A DNA stretch of 64,000 nucleotides from Thioclava electrotropha (GCF_002085925.2 NZ_CP053563.1:1-64000); one strand, 5' to 3'; positions 1 to 9,904 are shown, numbered from the stretch's first letter. Made by a program: numbers and translations. The notes: a model not told the origin generated them from the sequence alone.

Positions 1-212
1 GTGATGCGCGCGGCAGTGAGCATGTCTCGGAGTTCTTCGATGCCGCGGTCTGTGAGGGCCGTAATGGCCTCTTCCGAACTGGTATAGACGCTGATGATGT
101 CACCGTAGGTCAGATTGTCGTCGTTGGAGACGATGGCTTCAAGCAACTCGCGGTCTTCGCCGAGTATCTTCGCGACATAGTCGATCGTGCAGACATGGGT
201 GACGGTCGCCAT
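1..212 (-). CDS. Small IS66-associated protein, partial
   Basis: The reading frame is open from an ATG at 212 to the window edge and begins MATVTHVCTIDYVAKILGED. Its start overlaps the stop codon of the IS66 transposase (TGATG), so it is probably translationally coupled to it. Small passenger proteins of this kind follow the transposase in some alphaproteobacterial IS66 elements. No catalytic motif is visible. It is acidic and helix-rich in appearance and the function is unknown. The C-terminus lies outside the window. Confidence 0.55.
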   Translation of the reverse strand, partial: MATVTHVCTIDYVAKILGEDRELLEAIVSNDDNLTYGDIISVYTSSEEAITALTDRGIEELRDMLTAARI

Positions 213-1851
213 CAGGCGGCCTCGGCCTGAGCGGCGGCGACCGGTTTCCAGTTCCATGGGAGTAGCTCGTCGAGCCGGTTGATCTTGTGATCGTTGATGC
301 GGTCGAGCACGTCGGCGAGGTAGGCCTGCGGATCGAGGCCGTTCAGCTTTGCGGTCTCGATGATCGTCATGGCGCGGGCCAGCGTTTCGCCGCCGGTGTC
401 GGCGCCTGCAAAGAGCCAGTTCTTCCGACCGATGCCGATCGGACGCAGGGCGCGCTCGGCTGGATTGTTATCGATGGCAACGCGGCCATCGCTGAGGAAG
501 AGGCTGAACGAGGCCCGGCGGGCCAGCCCATAACGGAACGCGCGCGCGAGGTCCCCCTTGCCGGGGATCCGCGTGAGCTGGCTTTCGGACCAGGCGAAGA
601 AGGCCTCGACCTTCGGGGCGCTGTGCGTCTGCCGCGCGGCAAGGCGGATCTCGGCGGGCTGCCCGTTGATCTCGCGCTCGATGTCGTAGAGCGCGCCGAT
701 GCGGTCGAGTGCCTCGCGCGCGATGGCGGATTTCGTCTTGCCCCATTCGTCATGAAAGTCACGCCGCAGATGCGCCCAGCAGGACGCCTCCTGCAGGCGG
801 GGCGTGCCATCGGGATCGGGTTCGTAAAGCTTGTTGTAGCCCTTGTAGCCATCGGCCTGCAGGATGCCGCGGGTCTGGGCGAGATGCCCATGCACGTGTT
901 CCTGCTTCCAGTCCGGGGCGAAGCGGTAGACCGCCCCGGGTGGCGCGGTTCCGGCCCAAGGTCGTGGATCGCGGACATAGGCCCAGATCCGGCCCTGCTT
1001 CACCCCCTTGCCGAGGCCGCGGTCCTTGAGGGACCGGTCCAGCACCCGGATCGGGGTGTCGTCCGCATGCAGCAGGTCGCTGGCCATCACATCGGCTTCG
1101 ATCCGTTCGACCAGCGGCGCCAGCACCTTCATGGCGCGCCCACACCAGTCGACCAGCGTGCTGTCCGGGATGTCGGCCCCCATGCGGGCGAAGATCTCGT
1201 TCAGGCGATACAAGGGAAGATGGTCATCGAACTTGGAGACGAGGATCCAGGCCAAGAGCGCCGCGCTCGCCATGCTACCGGGGATCGGACGGCTGGGCGC
1301 CGGTGTCTGCACCATCTTCTCACAGCGGCGGCAGGACTTCTTCAGCCGCGCGATCTGCAGGACCTTCAGCTGTGCCGCAACCAGGTCGAGCATCTCGCTC
1401 ATGTCTTCGCCAACGAGCCGCAGGTCGCCACCGCAATCCGGGCAGCAGCTGCCGGGGTCGAGCTCGCGCCGCTCCCGCGGGTAGCCTCCGAGACGCGGGG
1501 ACGACGGCGGGGCTTGTGTTTGTCCACATCGCCGGTCTTCGCCTCAGGGGCAGGATCCGCCTCGTCTTCGTCCGTCGGGATGGTGGCGCTTTCGGCGCTG
1601 GCAATCAACAGATCCTCAAGCGCCAGTTCCAGCTGTTCGATCTCGCGCTCAATCTTCTCCGAGGACTTGCCGAAGGCCTGCTTCTTGAGCTTCGCGATGC
1701 GCAGCCGCAGCGTCTGGATCAGCTGGTCATGCGCCCGGATCGTCGCCGACATCCTGGCGTTTTCCGCCTGCAAGGCGGCGATCATCGCTTTCAGAACAGC
1801 GGGATCTTCGGGGAGGATGGGCGCATCGCTTGACATGCCACCATCTAACAC
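212..1851 (-). pseudogene. tnpC: IS66 family transposase TnpC, frameshifted
   Basis: This is the DDE transposase of the IS66 element, split into two frames. The upstream part (1399-1851) carries the N-terminal coiled coil and the segment FGKSSEKIEREIEQLELALE. The downstream part (212-1402) carries the zinc-finger-like CCPDCGG/CRRCEK region and the catalytic domain, including [30 protein letters not shown] and the C-terminal [20 protein letters not shown]. Near 1475-1490 the first frame runs into a wrong frame, and the correct continuation [18 protein letters not shown] lies in the other frame. One missing base explains this. IS66 TnpC is normally a single protein of about 530 residues, so the copy is inactive unless the deletion is a sequencing error. 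Confidence 0.85.
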
Positions 1852-1898
1852 ACCCCATCAGGAAGCGCTATAAAAACAAGGTGTTTCAGGTAGATAAA

Positions 1899-2246
1899 TC
1901 ACCCGACACGGGCCGGTGGAGCGCCCCAATCTGGCCGCCGCCAATCAATCCCTTCCCACAACATCGCCAGCTGCGCCGAGGTCAGTCGCACCGCCCCCGA
2001 GCTGGTGTTCGGCCAGGGAAAGCGCCCACGCTCGAGGACCTTGTAGTAAAGACAGAACCCCTGGCCGTCCCAGTAAAGCAGCTTCAGCCGATCCCCCTTG
2101 CGGCCCCGGAAGGCAAAGACTGCACCGCCGGTCGGCTTCTGGCGCAGCACGTCTTGCGCCAGCGCCGCCAACCCACCGATCCCCTTGCGCATATCCGTCG
2201 TCCCGCAGGCCAGATACACCCGCACCCCGGTCCCCGGCCCGATCAT
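1899..2246 (-). CDS. tnpB: IS66 family accessory protein TnpB
   Basis: This is the 115 aa IS66 Orf2 protein. It shows the family hallmarks VYLACGTTDMRKGIGGLAAL near the N-terminus, the central FAFRGRKGDRLKLLYWDGQG, and a C-terminal LTSAQLAMLWEGIDW. The length is normal for the family. The start overlaps the end of tnpA by four bases (ATGA), giving the usual tnpA-tnpB-tnpC order on the minus strand. TnpB is needed for efficient transposition of IS66 elements, but its biochemical role is not established. Confidence 0.93.
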   Translation of the reverse strand: MIGPGTGVRVYLACGTTDMRKGIGGLAALAQDVLRQKPTGGAVFAFRGRKGDRLKLLYWDGQGFCLYYKVLERGRFPWPNTSSGAVRLTSAQLAMLWEGIDWRRPDWGAPPARVG

Positions 2247-2638
2247 GCGGCATCCACCGCGCGAACCAAGCGGGACAGCGCTGCATCGTCGATGTTGCTC
2301 TCGAACCGGAGCACGCGGCCCTTCACAAGCCGCAACTCAACCCAGACTACGGGAGTGGTAGCTGTGGTTCGATCCTCAACCACCGTCAGGTCCATCGCGG
2401 GCACCATGCCGGCGGGCAGGAACAGCACGCCCGTCTCGGGTGACCACAACCCCTTCCGCTTCAGCTCGTGACGCCACGCGTAAATCTGCTGACGCGTCAC
2501 CTCGTGCCGTTGCGCAACCTGGGTCACCGTCGCGCCGTCGATCCCCACCGCGCTCACGATCGCCAGCTTCATCTCGTCGTCCCAACGCCGGCGGCGCTCA
2601 ATACCCAAAACCTCGCCCCGCATAGCCCCTCCGCGCAT
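2243..2638 (-). CDS. tnpA: IS66 family accessory protein TnpA
   Basis: This is a 131 aa IS66 Orf1 protein. An N-terminal helix-turn-helix of the transposase_8/IS3 OrfA type (RRRRWDDEMKLAIVSAVGID, then VTQVAQRHEVTRQQIYAWR) precedes a short C-terminal region. It is the first gene of the IS66 operon and overlaps tnpB by four bases. A nearer alternative start is the Met at residue 6, following the same upstream region. Confidence 0.9.
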   Translation of the reverse strand: MRGGAMRGEVLGIERRRRWDDEMKLAIVSAVGIDGATVTQVAQRHEVTRQQIYAWRHELKRKGLWSPETGVLFLPAGMVPAMDLTVVEDRTTATTPVVWVELRLVKGRVLRFESNIDDAALSRLVRAVDAA

Positions 2639-2942
2639 AAGAGACGTCGTTTGCGACGTCGTTATGCACGTGTCTTAGGGCCTCACGCCGGAATCTGGCA
2701 GGCGGTGCCAACCGGGCCGTTACGATCAGCGCGCGGTGAAATCAGCTTCAACGCTCCGACTTCGCAGAGCCATTTTATGGATTCCGGAGCGAGAAGCCCC
2801 TCGAGGACGTAAGTCGCCTCGTGTTGAGCAACCAATACTCAAGCCATGCGCTGTGGGAGCCGACCATCACGAGTCGATGCTCAACGCTGTCGTTCGCTTG
2901 GAAAGGGGCGCGCCGAGCGCCAAGCCCTCCGATGCGTCAGGC

Positions 2943-4250
2943 TCAGAAGCGGGCCGCAACACTCAAGCCGAAACTTTGCGTGTCATCACCGGGCGCCTTG
3001 TCCATCGCTTTGGCGACGTAAAGAGAGACCGGCGCGCCCTGAATATCGAAGGTTACGCTCAGGCCGATGGAACTGCGCAATTTGAAGGAATCGTCGATCG
3101 CTCCGCCCTGCGTATCGTCAAGTGACCAGAGCGACCCCACATCGATGAATGCTCCACCCCGCATCGGCGTGTCGAACACGGTTCCGAGGTCATGCTGCAG
3201 CTCGATCGATGCCACTGCGAACTTGTTGCCCCCCGTGAAATAATCAGCATCCTTGGGACCGAGCCCACGTGGCGCGAAGCCGCGGAAGGACACGCCGCCG
3301 AGCTGGAAGCGATCCACAGCGCGGGTGTTATCGCCCCCCAGTCCCTTGGCGACCCCGCCTTGGAAACCGAGCAAGAGATCGGTCTTGGCGCCTAGCGGGA
3401 GCCGTGCCTTCGCATTCAGGCGCGTCTCAGAAACCGTATCGATATCGCCAAGCCCCCAGAAATACTGATCGATCCCCACCTGGTATCCCGCCGAGCCGGA
3501 CGCGCCCTTTTCTGATGCGCTCGCGAGTTTGTAGCTGAACCGCAGGTAGGGAGCACTGGTCGAGCTTTCCTCCTGCTGGAACAACGTACTCGAACCGTCC
3601 GAGGTGTCGCGCATCTTAAGGGAACGATACCCGAGCCCGTACTCAAGACGCCCCGCCTCGCCCAAATCCTGCGCGAGATATCCTTCGATTTGAGCGCGAC
3701 GGGACGCGTAGCCCTGATCGTCGTAATCACTACGGCTGAAGAGAGCATCCATCCCGACGCCTGGCTTCCCATCGCCCAATCCCGAGTAATAGAGCGAGCT
3801 GCGCAGTGACTGCATCTCCTTGCCGAGGTTCATCTCGAGAGAACCGAACGTGTTCGGAAACAGGTTGTACCGCTCAAAATACAAAGAACCGACGACTTTG
3901 TCCTGAGTATCGTAGGCCACGGAAAGATCGATATGCCCGGGACGCATTTCGACCTCTTTGACGTCGACGACCAGTGCGTCGTTCTGAGAGCGCAGCTTGA
4001 CGCTGTTGAAGACACCACTCGAACGAAGGCAATCTGCGCGCGCGTCGAGGTCCTCCGGACTATAATCGACCCCGCTCTTGAGATCGCATGCCGCCAGGAT
4101 GTCTTGGCTGGCGATGAGCTTGTTTCCCTCAACCTCCACCGACTTGAAGCTCCGGGCATTCGCCTGGGTCAGACCGATTGCGACAGAGGCAACCGACGAA
4201 AATGCGATAATAGATAGTAGGGTACGGGATTGCAGGTGCTTCAGGCTCAA
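2943..4250 (-). CDS. BamA/TamA-like outer membrane protein with one POTRA domain
   Basis: This 435 aa protein starts with a signal peptide (about residues 1-32, ending in NAR). A single POTRA-like domain follows (about 34-100; FKSVEVEGNKLIASQDIL is the first strand), then a surface-antigen beta-barrel (about 105-435). The barrel holds the Omp85 loop motif VSFRGFAPRGLGP and the last residue is Phe, as in most barrel proteins. Canonical BamA has five POTRA domains and TamA three, so this is a short Omp85-type protein. It flanks the Tad and type I secretion locus and transcribes away from the TadG-like gene. A role in placing an adhesin or secretin in the outer membrane is inference only. Confidence 0.8.
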   Translation of the reverse strand: MSLKHLQSRTLLSIIAFSSVASVAIGLTQANARSFKSVEVEGNKLIASQDILAACDLKSGVDYSPEDLDARADCLRSSGVFNSVKLRSQNDALVVDVKEVEMRPGHIDLSVAYDTQDKVVGSLYFERYNLFPNTFGSLEMNLGKEMQSLRSSLYYSGLGDGKPGVGMDALFSRSDYDDQGYASRRAQIEGYLAQDLGEAGRLEYGLGYRSLKMRDTSDGSSTLFQQEESSTSAPYLRFSYKLASASEKGASGSAGYQVGIDQYFWGLGDIDTVSETRLNAKARLPLGAKTDLLLGFQGGVAKGLGGDNTRAVDRFQLGGVSFRGFAPRGLGPKDADYFTGGNKFAVASIELQHDLGTVFDTPMRGGAFIDVGSLWSLDDTQGGAIDDSFKLRSSIGLSVTFDIQGAPVSLYVAKAMDKAPGDDTQSFGLSVAARF

Positions 4251-4428
4251 GCTCTTGCCTCTTGTGGTGAGTCGCGCAGGGTTTATGGATCACGCGACCC
4301 TAAGGGTCCTCCCCGGACCGTCAACGCCTGAACATCATTTTGTATCTAAAAAATATCTTCAGACCTAGATCGCGACACATTTTGATAATATCGCATAGTT
4401 ATGGAAAGCGAATGACGAAAGATATGAA

Positions 4429-4440
4429 CTAAAGTCTTGT
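4429..4440 (+). promoter_or_regulatory. AAAGT motif before the tadG-like gene
   Basis: CTAAAGTCTTGT lies 49 bases upstream of the preferred TTG start at 4478. Together with the two preceding bases it matches 12 of 13 positions of the motif at 17536-17548. It is one of five related sites in this locus. Confidence 0.35.
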
Positions 4441-4477
4441 GGCGTACGCCGCAGTTCATCTCGCAGAGGGGGACGGT

Positions 4478-6081
4478 TTGCGCTCTTTTGTTTATTCCGA
4501 GCGAGGTTCGATTACGATCCTCTGGCTCCTGCTGATCCCCGCGATGCTTCTTGTCGGCGGGTTCGCCACCGATATCTCGATGATCAATGCCCAAAAGCGC
4601 TACGTACAATCGCAAGCCGACCTCGCAGCTCAGAGTGCAGCACGCCATCTTCCAAACCTCTCGGAAGCCCGCACCATCGCGCAGGAGGTCGTTTCCGCGA
4701 ATGACAAGTACGGGAACGTCCCGCTCGGCTCGACAGATGTGACCTTCGGAAGCTTCGACAGCAAGACGGGAACCTTTACCGCCGCACCGGTCCAGACCGA
4801 CCCGACCGGCGTCACCGCGGTCAAAGTCAGCGTACCCTCCAATTTCGCCCCCTTTCTGCTTGCCCCCGTGATGCAAAACGGGAACTACGTCATCCGTCGT
4901 TCGGGCGTGGCGGCGCGTCGCGGGGCGATTTCGTTCACACTGCGCAATCGTCTCCTTGGGATCGACACTTCGCGCTCCATCCTCGATCCGCTACTCAACG
5001 ATGGCTTGGGCCTCGGTGTGTCCGCCAAGCTCCTCGACTACAGCGGGCTCGCGAATACCGAGGTGGGGATCAATCAATTGCTCGGACTGGTAAGTTCGCG
5101 GATCGGTCTGGACGCGGTGAGCTACGAGGACCTCCTCAAGGCGCCGATCGCACTCGACACGCTGATCGGCGGTCTGACGGACCTAAACGGCCTACCAACG
5201 GGCGTCAGTAGCAACGCAACCAACACGGTTTCGCTCGGCTCGCTTCTGGCGCTTTCCCCGAATGTGCTGCAAGCCGAGATCGGGCAGGTTCTGCCTGACA
5301 TCAAACTCAACGTGTTCGACCTTTTGGCGGCAATTGTCAGCGTCGATGGATCGAACTCGGGCGTCGATCTCGTCAACGTACCGCTGAGCCTCCAGATTCC
5401 CCATCTTGCTGCGGTCGACGTCGTAGTCTCAGCGATCCACCCTGCCGTGACAGCCCTCGGTTTCATCGATGACGTGCCCCAGTCGAGGCGCGACTTGCCC
5501 AACTCCACGCAAAGGTTAAGACTGAATTGGCCGGTATCGTCAGTGTAGGACTGGACCTACAGGGAGGCGGCGCTACCGCAACCGCTCAGACGTTGAACTG
5601 CGGCGCCATCAGTGGGAACGACACGCTCGCCACCTTTGACGTAAAAACGGCGGCGCTCAAGATCAAATTGACGACTTCTCTCCTGAACCTGATCAACGGG
5701 AAATCGTTGGAGCAGAGCGCCTCGATCCCAGTGCTAGGCGACGAACAGACGATCAGCGTACGCAAGGACCAGGTCGGCAAGGCGATCACGATCCAGAATA
5801 ATCTTCACCTCTCGACGATCACCACCGCGTTGAGCGACCTGCTGGTCCAATTACAACAGAGCACAACAGACGAGAAGACCTCCTGCGGCTTGCTGAGCTG
5901 CTTGCTGGGACCGATCTTGGACCTCGTGAACGGGATCATCAGCGCCCTTAACTCCATCCTCGCCAATCTTGGATTTCTCGATGACCTCGTGAATGGCTTG
6001 CTCTCTGCGCTTGGTGTTTCGGTGGCGCAGGCCGACCTAATCGTCAACGACTACACCTGCACGGGCACACTCGTTCAATGA
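4478..6081 (+). pseudogene. TadG-like pilus assembly protein, frameshifted
   Basis: The N-terminus reads LRSFVYSERGSITILWLLLI followed by a membrane helix, typical of TadE/TadG pseudopilins (short basic start, ERGS, one transmembrane segment). The TTG at 4478 has a good ribosome site (AGAGGGGG at 4465-4472); a GTG at 4439 is a longer alternative. Frame 1 stops at 5548 with an unrelated tail. The continuation, about 190 residues including AGIVSVGLDLQGGG, runs in the +2 frame to 6081. One extra C in the run at about 5476-5479 would rejoin them (reading DVPPVEARLAQL). The C-terminal half is rich in Leu and Gly and ends in a Cys-containing YTCTGTLVQ. The whole protein would be about 535 residues. 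It may be intact if the deletion is a base-calling error. Confidence 0.75.
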
Positions 6082-7823
6082 ACCGCCGGAACGGGCCACG
6101 GGAAAAGCGGATCTGTATCGAACTTGAGCAGCGCCATTAAGCAGTGCTGGACGTTATCGACGCGAATCTCGTTATTGTAGACCTCGGTGCGCAGCCCGCC
6201 CCTCACGCGTTCGGGGCGCGAGATGTAGTACATATCGTTCTCGTTTCGAAACTGCAGCTGCGCTACGCTGCGCAGGCCGCGCCGCAGCGTTTTGGCGTAC
6301 CGATCGGCCCGCAAGACGTCGCCAAGCCGCACCGCGAGCCGCCACGCATCAGCCAGTCCCTCCATATAAACGCCGGTTGAGGACGCATGTGGCGGACCGA
6401 AATCGGACCGTTTGGGGTGAAAGAACCGCCCCCAAAGATCCGGGTCCAGCGTGCCGCCCCACTGCTGCATTTCGAGCAGCCAATCATTCCGGGAGAAAAC
6501 GAAATCGGCAAGCGCGGGCTCTCCGATGTCTTCGTAAAGCATAACATAGGCCTGGCTGTGCCACGGCACGAAAGCGGGGTTCGGCTGCGCCAGATGCCAT
6601 GCGCTGTAATACTCGAAACTCTTGAGACATTTCGCGGCCAAACCCGGATCACGCGTCCTCCGATACAGCGTCGCCCAGAACAGAAGCGCTTCGCCGGGGT
6701 AGAAATTTTGGTTGTCATTGCGATCACCCGGCAGAAGAAAAGTGCGCCAGCTTCCATCCGGCTGCCACAGGTGATCGATGCTGCGGCACAGACCATCAAA
6801 CTCGCGCTTATAGCTGTCCGGTTGCAGAAGCCGGCACTGACGCCCCTCGAGGATGGCGAGCGCCGCGAGCGCATTCGCCCCCAATTTAATCTTCCCGTCG
6901 AGAAGGATTCCCCCCAGTCCGTCGACCTCGGTGTAATAGCTCTTCAGATTGTATTGCAGGTTTCTTTGGAAGGCATCGCGCGCCGCCGGCGTTCCAAGTC
7001 GCTGCGCAATGCGACCGAGGGCGACGCTAGCCATGAACTGACGGATCGTGTTATCGGCGCTCGAATACGCCCCCCGGCTGGGCCAATACTTGTAGGTCAT
7101 GCGCCCGGACGCCCGAACATTGGAGAGCATCCAACCTATCATCCCGTCGATCACGCCCTGCAACAAATCCGGACCAACCGCATCGGGCGCGATCACCTGG
7201 TTGCCCCGATATAGTTCGGCAGAGTCCGCTCCGGACCTCAGATCGACCAAAAACTGGCGCGCACCGAACCGCGCGAAGCGGGCTTTCGCCCGCACTTCTT
7301 CGAGCGACAGCCCTAGCGTGGTCGCGAAAACCTCGACTTCACGCAGAAGCTTGCGATTGCTCGCGATGGTTAGAGTCGGCGGTATGCGGTGAAGGGCGGT
7401 CCCGAGCTGTATCTCGATCCCGACCCGACCACGAGCGGCATTGGAAAAAGCCTGCTCAAGTGCTGACGCCGGTACGGGGCGGTAATCTTCGGTCAGACAT
7501 AGCTCCAGGACGGTCGCGTCATCAGAGCCCCCACTCTCGCGAGCGCGCGTGATCGCCTCGGCTAATGTTGGAGCCTTCAACCAGCCGGCACGCAACAACC
7601 GACCTCCATCACGCCACGCGAACCATACCGGCCCTGCAAGCACCACGTCCGCCCCCTTCCCGAAGACGGTCGAGACGACCTCCTCCAAGGTTGCTTTCGT
7701 CGTCTCAGAAGCAGCTTTGGGGGGCGTGATCATTGCGGCCTTACTCCCGTCTCGGTGGCCGCAGTCAAGGCTCTCACAAGCTGCCAACAAGGCACCCGAA
7801 AACACACGGCAAATAGCGACCAT
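6075..7823 (-). CDS. Six-hairpin glycosidase-like protein of unknown function
   Basis: This protein has up to 582 residues. The first 170 or so have no motif I recognise. From about residue 235 onward it shows repeated helical pairs with aromatic motifs (YKYWPSRGAYSSADNTIRQF, NFYPGEALLFWATLYRRTRD, WHSQAYVMLYEDIGEPALAD), as in alpha/alpha six-hairpin glycosidases and glucuronyl C5-epimerase-like domains. The long start MVAICRVFSGALLAAC could be a lipoprotein signal; the Met at 7733 is an alternative start. The gene is divergent from a MurF-like ligase with a short shared promoter region, and the two probably work together on a saccharide or peptide-linked polymer. That is inference. It overlaps the tail of the tadG-like gene by seven bases. 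Confidence 0.6.
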   Translation of the reverse strand: MVAICRVFSGALLAACESLDCGHRDGSKAAMITPPKAASETTKATLEEVVSTVFGKGADVVLAGPVWFAWRDGGRLLRAGWLKAPTLAEAITRARESGGSDDATVLELCLTEDYRPVPASALEQAFSNAARGRVGIEIQLGTALHRIPPTLTIASNRKLLREVEVFATTLGLSLEEVRAKARFARFGARQFLVDLRSGADSAELYRGNQVIAPDAVGPDLLQGVIDGMIGWMLSNVRASGRMTYKYWPSRGAYSSADNTIRQFMASVALGRIAQRLGTPAARDAFQRNLQYNLKSYYTEVDGLGGILLDGKIKLGANALAALAILEGRQCRLLQPDSYKREFDGLCRSIDHLWQPDGSWRTFLLPGDRNDNQNFYPGEALLFWATLYRRTRDPGLAAKCLKSFEYYSAWHLAQPNPAFVPWHSQAYVMLYEDIGEPALADFVFSRNDWLLEMQQWGGTLDPDLWGRFFHPKRSDFGPPHASSTGVYMEGLADAWRLAVRLGDVLRADRYAKTLRRGLRSVAQLQFRNENDMYYISRPERVRGGLRTEVYNNEIRVDNVQHCLMALLKFDTDPLFPWPVPAVH

Positions 7824-7919
7824 GTAAAAATAAAATACATTATTATCATATGCTTATCTCTTCATTTTCTCCGAACCTCGTGGCAAAATTCGCAGCCTGA
7901 AAGACACGAAGGAAATCCG

Positions 7920-9431
7920 ATGAACCGCTCTCCTCTCTGGACCTCCGAAGAAATCGCCAAGGCAACTGGTGGACAGTGGCTCGTGGCACCACCAACGGAT
8001 TGGCAACCCAAGTGCGTCTCCTACGATGTGACGGGAAACATGGCAGATCATTTCTGCGTTCTGGTTCACCCGAACAGTTGGGGAAAGGGACGGCGCGATC
8101 CGACAGGGGACATCTCGCGGCTTGCCCGCGAAGGGGCCGCCGGCATCATGGTTGAACCTTCTCATCTTCAAACTTTGCAGAGCCGGAAGGAAACACTGCC
8201 ACCCGGACTTCCGGTCCTTTTGGTGCACAGTACTTGGTCTGGACTGCAATACATGGCGCAGATTGCGCGCATGCGCTTCGCGGGAAAAGTCTTTGCCGTG
8301 ACGGGGACGGTGGGCAAAACCACGACACGGGAAATGATCCGCCATATGACGGATCTGCAAGGTGGCGCGACCGGATCGGCGGCGAACAACAATAACATTT
8401 CTGGAGTGCACCGCAGCCTCGCCTATATGCCGCGTGAAAACGCGGCCGGCGTGATCGAGATGGGGTTTGGCAAACCGCTCGACGGGATCGCCAGATCGTC
8501 CCGCATCGCCCAGCCCGATATCGCGGTCCTGACGACGATCGACGTCGCCCACTTCGACATGTTCACACCCGAAATGCTGGAAAAGGCGAGTGGCAGAGAG
8601 CTGTTGTTGCGCCACAAGTCGGGCATCTTCACAGGTCTCGTGCCCGGCGGCGCCGCCGTGATTAACGCGGACTTGCCTGAATACCAACTTGCAAGAGCCC
8701 TGGCAGAACGCCAGACGCCTCATGTCTTCGGTTTTGGCGAAGCCGAAGGAGCCGATGCACGCCTTGAGAGAGCAGAGCTGACATTGGGCGGGTCGCAGGC
8801 CCATGTCAGCGTCCTCGGACATCGCTTTCTTCTGAAGCTGCAAGTCCCGGGGCACCATATGATCATCAACGCGCTGGGAGCCCTTCTGGCGGTCGGGCTG
8901 GCCGGGTTTGATCTGGACAGGGCGGTCTCCGACATGGCCGATTTCGCACCGGTAAAAGGTCGTGCCCGAGTCGTCACGGCAAAGCTGCGCGAGGGCGGAG
9001 AGGTGACGATCATCGATGACAGCTTCAACGCGACAATTGCCTCGATGCGCTCCAGTCTGCAACTGCTTCGACTGGCCGAGCCGCGCGCAAACGGCCGGCG
9101 GATCGCCGTTCTGGGAGAAATCGGCCATGTCGGCGCCACCGAGGCGGAGGAACACCGTGCTCTGTCCAAGGCGGTCCTCGAAAGCGGCGCCGATCTCGTT
9201 TTTTCGTGGGGCCTCTTGATGCGGCCGATGTTCGAAGCCCTGCCCGCAGGCATTCGGGGGGCGCATCAAGACGACTCCGTTGAAGTTCTCTATGCGCAGC
9301 TGCGAACCACTCTGCGCGACGGCGACGTTCTGACCGTCAAGAGCGGACGCGGCGTGAATGGCCTCGGCGACATCCGTTTTCGTAAATTCGTCGAACATCT
9401 CGTCGCGGGAAAGGATGCGCTTCTCCTCTGA
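7920..9431 (+). CDS. MurF-like Mur ligase family protein
   Basis: This 503 aa ATP-dependent amide ligase belongs to the Mur ligase superfamily. The P-loop TGTVGKTTTREM is at about residue 130, followed by NNNNISGVHRSL, a middle-domain HFDMFTPEMLEKASGRELL, and the C-terminal-domain IIDDSFNATIASMRSSL that resembles the MurF DDSYNANP motif. The ATG at 7920 has GAAGGAAAT just upstream; the frame is open further 5' but lacks another good start. It lies alone inside a pilus and adhesin locus, away from any cell-division or peptidoglycan cluster, so it is unlikely to be the housekeeping MurF. It may join an amino acid or peptide to a carbohydrate or a cell-surface polymer, like the ligases of poly-glutamate synthesis. 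Confidence 0.8.
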   Translation: MNRSPLWTSEEIAKATGGQWLVAPPTDWQPKCVSYDVTGNMADHFCVLVHPNSWGKGRRDPTGDISRLAREGAAGIMVEPSHLQTLQSRKETLPPGLPVLLVHSTWSGLQYMAQIARMRFAGKVFAVTGTVGKTTTREMIRHMTDLQGGATGSAANNNNISGVHRSLAYMPRENAAGVIEMGFGKPLDGIARSSRIAQPDIAVLTTIDVAHFDMFTPEMLEKASGRELLLRHKSGIFTGLVPGGAAVINADLPEYQLARALAERQTPHVFGFGEAEGADARLERAELTLGGSQAHVSVLGHRFLLKLQVPGHHMIINALGALLAVGLAGFDLDRAVSDMADFAPVKGRARVVTAKLREGGEVTIIDDSFNATIASMRSSLQLLRLAEPRANGRRIAVLGEIGHVGATEAEEHRALSKAVLESGADLVFSWGLLMRPMFEALPAGIRGAHQDDSVEVLYAQLRTTLRDGDVLTVKSGRGVNGLGDIRFRKFVEHLVAGKDALLL

Positions 9432-9442
9432 TCCGTTGGCGC

Positions 9443-9904
9443 TCAATTCACAATGACCGCAGCTTGACGCGTGATCTCGCCAAGGCGCACACCAAGAAAC
9501 TCCGAGAAGGTTTCCGCAAAGCTGCCCGCCATGTCATATGTCACAGCAACCGTGAAGACCCCATTGCTGTCGGGCTGATTTGGGCATGCCGAGAGCGGCC
9601 GGAAATCCGCCGCCGAGAGGGTGACGGAGTTCTGGATTAGGCGCGGCAGGTAATCGGCATCTAGCTTGGAGCAGATATCGCCGCTAAAACTGGGAGTATC
9701 GGCGAGGACCATTCCGAACCGCGCAAGTTCGAACGCGACCTGCTGGACCTCGCTCTGGGCCGCGATCGCGAAGCTAACAAAAGCGATCAGCGCCAGCATC
9801 AAAAGGATCAAAGGAAAGATCAGCACGAACTCGATCGTGACGACACCATCTTCACGCCGTTTGAAACGCTGGAGAGAGCCAATGAATGAATGATCAGACA
9901 TCAT
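9443..9904 (-). CDS. tadE: TadE-like pseudopilin
   Basis: This 153 aa protein has the TadE/TadF layout: a short basic N-terminus, RREDGVVTIEFVLIFPLILL (prepilin-type motif with Glu at +5 after the Gly, running into a membrane helix), then a periplasmic domain of about 100 residues with two cysteines (near residues 78 and 106). Members of this family are minor pseudopilins of the Tad machine and need processing by a prepilin peptidase. It is the last gene of the minus-strand operon, eight bases after cpaD, and ends 11 bases from the MurF-like gene. Confidence 0.82.
   Translation of the reverse strand: MMSDHSFIGSLQRFKRREDGVVTIEFVLIFPLILLMLALIAFVSFAIAAQSEVQQVAFELARFGMVLADTPSFSGDICSKLDADYLPRLIQNSVTLSAADFRPLSACPNQPDSNGVFTVAVTYDMAGSFAETFSEFLGVRLGEITRQAAVIVN

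Larger units (their letters stand above)
1..2723 (-). mobile_element. IS66 family insertion sequence, left part outside window
   Basis: The tnpA-tnpB-tnpC order, read on the minus strand, defines an IS66 element. Upstream of tnpA the minus strand starts with GTAACGGCCCGG at 2723, which resembles the GTAA-type IS66 terminus, so the boundary is placed there. The other terminus is beyond position 1, so neither the inverted repeat pair nor an 8-base target duplication could be checked. Confidence 0.7.

Noticed and set aside
287..1873. Long plus-strand open frame across the IS66 transposase
   Set aside because: It mirrors the opposite strand of tnpC, has no ribosome site or recognisable domain, and its length follows from high GC content.
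7854..9446. 530-codon minus-strand frame opposite the MurF-like gene
   Set aside because: It lacks any domain and lies entirely opposite a gene with clear Mur ligase motifs.
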